Assembly: GCF_008905045.1 (NCBI RefSeq)
Contig: NZ_VWMY01000004.1
Coordinates: forward strand, 114,787-178,786
Length of the DNA: 64,000 nucleotides
Direction: 5' to 3'
DNA from: Streptomyces albicerus
Lineage (GTDB): Bacteria; Actinomycetota; Actinomycetes; Streptomycetales; Streptomycetaceae
In this document: in pieces, positions 52,201 through 61,200 of the stretch
How positions within the stretch are numbered: position 1 is the stretch's first letter
Layout of the letters: the number at the start of each line of letters is the position of its first letter
Made by a program: the position numbers and the translations under genes
The notes under the pieces: model-generated
Database searches by the model: none
What the model saw: the letters and a program-made list of their open reading frames with translations, nothing else
What the model was told of the DNA's origin: nothing

Positions 52201-55200
52201 GCGTTCACCGCAGCCTGGCCGCCCGTCACACCTCCGCTCGGCGTGCCTTCGTCCCGCCGCGCGAGCCGGTTGCGGTCGATCTTTCCGGTGCCGGTCAGCG
52301 GAAGTGCCGCGAGCGAGTGGATCCGTGCGGGCAGCATGTACGGCGGCAGGACGCGGGACAGGAAGGCCCGCGTCTCGCGGATGTCGGGCTCGCCGGCGCC
52401 CGGCCGTGGCTCGACGTACGCCACGAGACGCCCGTCGCGCAGCAGAGCGGCGGCGCGGGCCACGCCCGGGTGGGCGAGCAGGGCGGCCTCGAGCTCGCCG
52501 AGCTCCACCCGGTGGCCGCGTACCTTGACCTGGTCGTCCAGCCGGCCGAGGAACTCCAGTACACCGTCGGCCACTTGGCGGACGCGGTCGCCGCTGCGGT
52601 ACCAGCGGCGGCCGTCCCGCTCGGTGAAGGCCGCCGTCGTGAGCTCGGGATCGCCCAGGTAGCCGGAGGTCAGTCCGCGGCCGGCGATGAGCAGTTCACC
52701 GGCTTCACCGGGCCCGCACAGCCTCCCGTCCTCGTCGACGACGGCCAGTTCGGTTCCGGCCACCGGTCGGCCGATGGGCAGGTGCCGTACGTCGTCGGCC
52801 GGGCGGGTGTCGATGATGTGGCAGGTGGCGTTGATGGTGGCTTCGGTGGGGCCGTACAGATTGGAGATCCGGTGACCGGGGCCGCCACCGCCGGACGGCC
52901 CGGTGTCGAGCAGGTCGAACCAACGGCGCACATGCGCGGCGGGCAGCGCCTCACCGCCTACGTGGACCCAGCGCAGCGTCGACAGGTCCGGGGCCACCCC
53001 GCTCTGCCGGGCGCGGTCCTCGGCAGCGGTCAGCAGCCGCTCCCACAGCGTCGGCACCGAACTCCACACTGTGATCCGGTCTTCCACGACGCGGTCCAGG
53101 AGCGCTTCGGGGTCGCGCAGCAGGTCACGGGTGAGGGTGTGCACCGTGGCGCCGACCAGCAGCGGAGCCAGCAACTGACGTACGGAGGCGTCGAAACAGA
53201 CCGACGCGGTCTGCACCAGCCGGTCGCCCGGACCGTAACCGAAGGCGGACAGCGCCCAGTCGAGGTAGTTGGTCATGGACCGGTGAGTGATCGGGACGGC
53301 CTTGGGGCGGCCCGTCGAACCCGACGTGAAGATCACATAGGCGGTCGCGTCGGGGGCCGCGGCGGTGGGAGGCAGCCGGTCCGGCGGCGGGACCGGCGAG
53401 GGGTCGTCGGCAGCCACCAACGTGACTGACCCCAGCGCGGCGGCGGCATCCCGGGTCGCCGCGTCGCAGACCAGCACGCGGACTCCGGTGCGGCTCAACT
53501 GGTCCTGATGCCGGGCGGCGGGGTGGGTGGCGTCCATGGGCACCCACCCCGCCCCCGATCTCAGGATGCCGACCACGCCGGTGACGGTCTCGGCGCCCGG
53601 TTCGGTGAGCAGCCCGACAAGGTCCCCTGGCCGTACGCCGTGTGCGCGCAGGCGGGACGCGAGGGCGGCGGAGGCGTCGTCGAGGGCCGCGTAGGTGAGC
53701 GTGGTCCGTCCGGTGTCGACCGCGACGGCGTCGGGCGTGGCACGCAGCTGTGCGCACAGCCGGTCCACGACTCCGCTGTCCGTCGCGGCGGCGTGCGCCG
53801 CCGTGGTTGTCGTGGCGTGCGCGTCACGTTGCGGGTGGTGCACCGAAACGGTTGCCCCCGACGAGGGTTCTGCCAGGGGTTCCGCGACGGCGGCGCGCAG
53901 TTCGGCGAGGTACGCGTCGGCGAAGCCTCGCACGGTCTCGGGACGGAACAAGCGGGCCGGGTGGTTCCACGACAGGCGCAGGCTCGCGTCGGCCTCCCAG
54001 CACAGCAGGCCGAGTCGGGTGGCGGCGGAGGCGGTGGCCGCCGCCGTCGGCGTCACGGAGACCGGCCAGTCGGGGCCATGGACCACGGGCAAGCGGGCGA
54101 AGCTGAATCCCGCTTCGGCGGCCGTACGCGGCGAGGGGCCGGCCGTATGCGGCGAGTGGCCCCCGGCGGGCAGCAACCGGGTCAAGTCGGGGCTGCTCAG
54201 GGTCGCGTGCGCCTCGGCCTCCCGCCAGATCAGCCGCAGCCGTTCGGCCAGTACGGTCACGGATTCGTCGAGGTCGACGGTCGCGAACACCGGCAAGGTG
54301 TCGGCCAGCGGCCCCACGAGACGGTCGATGCTGGCGAGCGGCATCTCGCGGCGGGCGCGCGCCACGTTGACGGCGACGGCCCGCTGTCCGCTCCACCGCG
54401 CCAGGCAACGGCCGTAGACCGCCAGCAGCAGGTGGAAGAGGGAGACGCCGTGCCGGGCGGCGAGTTCACGCAGGGCAGCCGTCAGGGCCGCGTCGATGCC
54501 GGTCCGGTGGTGGACGAGCGGTGGGGCGGGCGATGCCTCGGGCTCGCCGTCGTACGGCAGGGCGCGTGCGCTGCCGGCGGCGCTGTGCTCGGCGATTCGC
54601 GCGCGCCAGTACGCCTGGTCCCGCGGGTACGCCGCGGACTGCCGCTGCTCAGTGTCAGCGGCCGCGTAGTCGGTGAACTCGGCCCGCAGCGGCGGGAGTT
54701 CTGGGGTGCTGTCACCCCGGGCCAGCGCGGTGTAGAGCGTCCAGAGCTCTTCACAGAGCACCTTGAGGCTGAAGCCGTCCGCGGCCGAGTGGTGGACGAC
54801 CAGCAGCAGGTGGGCGAGATGCGTGTCCTCGCGTACGAGGACGGCACGCACGGGGTCCTGCGCGGTCAGGTCGAACGGGCGATTGCACAGGTCCTGTTCC
54901 AGGCGGTCCAGGGCCGGCGGTGCGCCGCCCTCCTGCTCCCGTATCTCGTACCAGCGTGGGGCTGTGTCGACGGGCGCGGCGGGTACGGCGTACTGGCGCG
55001 GCCGTGCGTCGTCCTGGGTGATCCGCATACGCAGCATGCGGTGGCGGGCGGCGAGGTGGGCGAGTGCCCGGCCGAGGAGAGCGGTGTCGAGGGGCCCGCT
55101 GATGGCCTGGCGTACGTAACCGTAGGCGGTGACGCCTTCGTGGAGCGTCTCGGTGGTGTGGAAGGCCAGTTGCACCGGAGTGAGGGGGCTGGTGCGCCCG

Positions 55201-58200
55201 TCCGCGCCGCTGTCTCGCGGGGCGGCCACGGTAGTCGGCTCGGGTGGGGACGCAAGGGGGGTGCGGGGCGTCTGGGTGGCCAGGTGGGCGGCGAGTTCGC
55301 CGATGGTCCGGTACTCGAAGAGCAGGGTGGCAGGCAGGGGCAGGCAGAGTTCTCTCTCCAGGCGGCGCGCGAGGTCGACGGCGGTGAGCGAGTCCAGCCC
55401 GAGGGTGAGGAACTGCTCGTCGTCGCCGAGGTCCTCCGGTGCGCGGTGCAGTGCCTCGGCCAGCAGTCCGCGTACGACATCGGCGATGTGGGACGGGTCG
55501 TGGGGCGGGTCGGTCGCGGTGCTTTCGTCGGCCCTGAGGAGGGCATGGGCGGGCGCGGGCGGCATGTCTCGGTCGCGTCGGTCGCGCCGGTGAACGGCGG
55601 CCGGGGCCGCGGTATCGGCGGGCAGTCTGTCCCTGTCATCGCGCCGACCGGCAGCCGGGGGCTGATCCGCCGCGGGTCCGGCCGCAGGGTCGCGGTCTGC
55701 CAGGCCCGTAACCAGCAGGTGGGCCGCGTCCAGGCCGACGGCCGTGTGCAGGCCCGCCAGGGCGGCCCGCGCGGTCATGGGCGCGAGTCCCTGCGCCCGG
55801 AGCCGGGCCTGTGCGCGCGTCCCGCTCGCCAGTCCCGTGTCGGCGACGGGCCCGAAACCGATCGCCTGCCACGGCCGGCCGGCGGCTCGCTCGGCGGCGG
55901 CGAAGGCGTCGAGGAAGGAATTGGCGGCCGCGTAGTCGCCGAGTGCGCCGGCCAGGCCCGGCAGCACGGAGGAGACCGAGGAGAAGGCGACGCATACGGC
56001 AGGTTGATGGCTGTGCCGCCGCAGCGCCTCGGCGAGCAGTACGGTGCCCCGCACCTTCGCGGCGAGAACTTCCTCGATCTCCCCGTCCGTCTTGCCGCGC
56101 AGGCTGCCCGGGTGGGCCGTACCCGCGGCGTGGAAGACCCCGTCCAGGGGCGGCAGGCCGGCGACGAGCGCGTCGAGGGCGGCCTCGTCGGAGACGTCGG
56201 CCGCGTGGTACTGGGCCCGGGCGCCCAGGGCACGCAGATCGGCGAGCAGGTCCCGGGGCGGCGTGGCGGTGCGTCCCACGAGGATGAGTTCCGGCCTGCC
56301 GCGGTCCGCGAGATCGCGGGCGAGCGCGGACCCGAGCCCACCGGCGCCTCCGGTGATCAGGTACGTGCCGTCCGGGGGCAACGTCCGCACGGCCGTGGTG
56401 TCAGCGCTCACGGCGACGGGTGTACGGGTCAGCCGGCGTCCCGCCCGCCACGCGACGCCGCCGCTCGCGCCGGGTGCGTCCTTGGCGTACAACTCGCGTT
56501 CGAGCGCGTCGAGTTGCAAGGCGAGCACGTCCCGCGAGGACAGGTCGATGCTCCGGGAGGACAGTCCGGGGTGTTCCTCGGGCAGCGCGAGTGCGAAGCC
56601 GTGCAGCAACGCTTGCGCGGGGCGGGCTCGTTCGGACGATACGCCGGTGGTGTGCACGTCTTCGGTGACGACCAGCAGCCGGGCGCAGCCGCCCGTGCCG
56701 AGCAGGGCCAGCACGTCGCGCAGCGAGGAGACGGCCGAGCGCGTCGCGGTGTCCGGGCATCGTGGATCCCGCGGCTCCTCACTGGCCGTGATGATGGCCC
56801 CCGCGGCTTGCCTGCCGGCATGTCCGGTTTCATGTGGTGCCCCGCTGTCGCTGTCTCCGGCGAACCACACCACGGTGTCCGGGGCGGATGTCCCGGAGGT
56901 GTCGTGCTGCTTCAGCACTGTCACCCCGCGCCCGGTGAGCCGGTCGGCGAGAGCCCGCCCGAGCGCCGTGTCGACACCGGCCAGCCGTACGACACGGGGG
57001 CCGGGGGCGGCTGTGAGCGGGGCGTCGCACCAGACGAGGCGCCTCGGGACGGGGGTCGCGCCGGGTGCAGATGCCCTCTCGGGCGCAGGTGTCGCGCTGT
57101 GCGCGGGTGTCTCGCCAGACGCCGGAGCCGCGCCGGACGCCGGTGCTGCGTCGTACGCCGGTGCCGCGCCGGACCGGTGCGGCCAGTGGCGGCTGCGCTG
57201 GAACGGGTAAGTGGGCACGGGGACACGACGTCGGCCCGCGCCCCGGGCGGGAGCCGTCGGGGACAGCGCCGTCCCGCGCATCCACAGCCGGCCCGCCGTC
57301 TCGAGCAGCGCCCTCGCACCGAGGTCCTGGCCGCCGTCCGAGGCCGGGGCGCCCAGGGCCGGCAGGACAGCCACCTCGGAGCGGGTCAGGGTGTGGGCGG
57401 CAGCTACCGCGCGGACCGGTCCGGAGAGTGTGTCACCTGGGCCGAGTTCGACGAACGTGTCGAAACCATCGTCGAGCAGCCGGGCCACGGCGGCGCCGAA
57501 CTGCACCGGCCGAACCGCGTGTTGGCGCCAGTACTCGGGGGTCAGGCCAGGCGCCCACTGCCCGGTCACGGTGCTCAGCATCGGCAGACCGGCCGGATGG
57601 ACCGTCAGCGCCTTCGCGGCGTCCCGCAGCGGATCGAGGACCGGTTCCAGCATCGCCGAGTGGAAGGCGTGCGAGACGCGGAGCCGACGCGCGGCCATGC
57701 CACGGGCCGTCAGTTCCGCCACCGCCAGGTCGACGGCATCCTCCTCGCCCGCCAGCACCACCTGCGCGGGTCCGTTGACGGCGGCCACGCACAGCGTCCC
57801 GCCGACCGCGGCGACCAGATCGGCGACGGTCTCCTCGTCACCCCGGACGGCCGCCATGGCTCCCGGTGCGGCGAGCCCGCCCACCAGACGCCCTCGTTCG
57901 GCGGCGAAACCCACCGCCTCGGCCAGCGTCAGCGTGCCGGCGAGGCATGCGGCGGTGATCTCGCCGACGCTGTGGCCCATGACCGCGTCGGCCTTCACGC
58001 CCCAGGCGGCCAGTTGGCCGGCCAGCGCCACGCCGAACGCGACCAGCAGCGGCTGGGCCACCTCCGTCCTCGCCAGTGCCTCGGGGTCGGCGCCCTCGTC
58101 CAGGCACCACGCCGCCAGGGTGCGCCCGAGGACCGGTCCGGTGAGCGAGGAGGCCTCGTCCAGGACGTCGCGGAACACGGGCGCCGAACGGTACAGAGCA

Positions 58201-61200
58201 CGGCCCTGCCCAGGGCGTTGGGCCCCCTGGCCCGGCAGCAGGAAGACCGTACGCGGCCGGGGCCGTGCGACCTCGTGCCGACCGTGCTGGTCTCCGGCGG
58301 CTTCGAGGCGGTCCGCGAGATCTCCGTCGGCGACCACGGCGAGGCGGTACGGACCGTCGTCGCGGGAGGTGTTGACGGTGGCGCAGACATCGCCCTCGTC
58401 CAGTTCGGGGCGGGCTCGCAGATGCGCGGCCAGTTCGGAGGCAGCAGCGTGCAGCGCGTCTCCGGTACAGGCCGACAGCGTCAGCAGGTGCGGGACGTCG
58501 GTGGTGTCCGAGGGGCCGCGTTCCTTGGTGTGGGAGGGCGTGCGGTGTTCCTTCGGGGGCGTCCCGGCCGGGCCGGACGCGGCGAGCGGCGCGCCGGGCG
58601 CGGAAGTCGTACCGGGTACGGAAGTCGTGGCGGGTACGGAAGTCGTACCGGGTACGGAAGTCGTGGCGGGTACGGAAGTCGTGGCGGGTACGGAAGTCGT
58701 GCCAGGTGCACGGGACTTGGCAGGCGAAGGAGATGGGAGGTGTGTGCCGGGGTCCGCCGGCGCGGGTGTCGCAGCCACGAGCCGGTCGCGTCCGGGAGCC
58801 TCCTCCAGGACGGCGTGTGCGTTGGTACCGCCGAACCCGAAGGCGTTCACGCCCGCGACCAACGGGCCCTCGGCACGCCATTCCTGGTGCTCGGTGACGA
58901 GTTGGAACCCGGGTGCTACGCGTTCCAGGTAGGGCGCGGGCGGGTTGCTGTGCGGGGAGGGCGGCAACTGCCGGTGCCCGAGCGCGAGGACGACCTTGAC
59001 CAGGCCGGGCATGCCGGCCGCATTGAGCAGGTGGCCCAGGTTGGCCTTGACCGAGCCGAGCCGCCGCGGAATCCCGTCGGCACGGGGCGGGAAGGCGTAC
59101 CCGAGTGACTGCGCCTCGACGGGGTCGCCTACCGGTGTGCCGGTGCCGTGCGCCTCGACGTAGGACACGGTTGCGGGATCGACACCGCACTCACGGTAGG
59201 CCCGGGTGATGACCTCGCGCTGGCCGCGGGGGTTGGGGGCGAGCAGGCTCAGGGAGCGCCCGTCGTTGTTCACCGCCGTGCCGCGCACCAGCGCGAGCAC
59301 TGGATCGTCGGCGCCCAGGGCGTCGTCGAGGCGTGCGAGGACGAGGGCCGCGCCGCCTTCGCCGGGCACGAACCCGTCGGCTTCTGCGCCGAAGGCGCGG
59401 CACGTGCCGGTCGGGGAGAGCGCGCCCGTTGTCTCCAGCAGCCGGTGGCCGGTCGGGGTCAGGCCGAGGTTGACGCCGCCGACCACGGCGAGGTCGCACT
59501 CGCCTGACAGCAGGCTGCGCCGGGCCAGGTGCAGGGCGACCAGCGCCGAGGAGCACGCGGTGTCGACCGCGAGGGCCGGACCGTTCAGGTCCAGGGCCTG
59601 GGAGACGCGGGCGGCGATCAGGTTGGGCAGGTTTCCGGTGAGCGCGGCCGGGTGGCGTGCGAGGTCCCCGTCCACGGCCCCGGCCAGGACCTCGCGGTAT
59701 CCGCTGTCGCCGACGGCCGCGAACACCCCGATTCTGCGGCCCACCCGCCGGGGTCCCGCGTATCCGGCACGTTCCAGCGCCTCGTGGGCAAGTTCGAGGA
59801 AGATCCGCGCCTGCGGGTCGGTCGCGCGCGCCTCCTCGTCGTCCATGCCGAAGAAGTCGGCGTCGAAGGCGGCCGGGTCGGTGAGGAAGGATCCGAAGCG
59901 GGCGCGCACGCCCGGTGCGCTCCCCCATCGGTCTTCGGGTATGCCGCCGACCGTGTCACCTCCGGCGGCGAGGAGCTCCCAGAAGGCTTCGGGTGTCTCG
60001 GCTCCGGGAAAGCGGCAGGCCGTCGCGAGAACCGCGACCGCTTCGCAAGGTCCGGCCTCGGTGGCTGCGCCCGATCCAGGCTCCATACCCTCGCGCGGCG
60101 CGGACTCTCCGGCGCCGCCGGGCGCCTGGGAGGTGTGCTCCTCGCTGCGGCGGAGCGACCTCCGTCCCGAGTCCTCGTCGCCGGGAGCCTCTCCCCCGTC
60201 CGCGAGCAGGGCGAGTATCTGCCCGGTCAGCGCTGCCACGGTGTCGTGGTCCCGCAGCAGGCGGGGTTCCACGGTGAGGGAGAAGGTGTCCTCCAGTTGG
60301 GCGAGCATGGTCATCGCCTTGAGCGAGGAGCCGCCGAGGTCGAAGAACCGCTCCTGCGAGCCGATTTCGGCCTCAGGACGATCCAGGACACGCGCCCAGA
60401 TGCTCAGGACCGACCGCTCCACGTCCCGTGGCGACCGGGGTGCCGGCAAGGGCCCGCCGTGCACCGATCGTACGCCCTCCGCCGTGGCACCCCCGCCGAC
60501 AGGCACGCCAGTGTCGGCCGTCGCCGTGGTGGTGGACGTCAGGCGGGCCTCGACGGCGGCGTAGGCACCTGATTCGAAGCGGGTACGCAGGACTCCGCGG
60601 CGCAGCTTGCCGCTGGTGGTGCGGGGAAACGCCCCGGGCGCCAGGGGCAGCACCCGCACGTCGTCGTAGCCGAGTGCTTCCCGTACACGGGCCGCCGCGG
60701 TTCGGAGCAACGGGGCCGCGGTCGCCACCGGCGGCCGCGCCCACTGCACGAACGCGACGACCCGTTCGCCGCCGGTGTCGGGGTCGGTCGACCCGATGAC
60801 CGCCACGGTGCCCGGGGGCAGCCCCTCAGTGGTGGCGACGGTCTCCTCCAGGTCCGGCGCGTGGAACGTACGGCCGTTGACGAAGAGCACGTCCTTGTGG
60901 CGGCCGGTCACGCACAACCGCCCGTCGCTGAGGAAGCCGAGGTCTCCGGTGCGCAGCCAGCCGTCCACGAAGGTGGCGGCGGTCGACTCGGGAGCCCGGT
61001 GGTAGCCGCGGCCCAACTGCGGGCCTCGCACCTCGACATGGCCGACACGCCGGTCGCGGAGCGGCCTTCTGGAGTCGTCGGTGACGCGTACCTCGCAGCC
61101 CTCGACGGGACGGCCGAGGTCCATCAACTCCACGGCGTGCGGGCCGGGTTCGGCTGCCTCGGCCCGTCCCCGGCTGAGCGCGGTCCGGTCCAGCACGAGC

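Noticed and set aside
53508..59108. A very long open plus-strand frame (over 1800 codons) opposite the giant synthetase
   Set aside because: It is the antisense of an intact megasynthase with recognisable motifs throughout; long antisense frames are expected in DNA with this third-position GC bias and its product is low-complexity.
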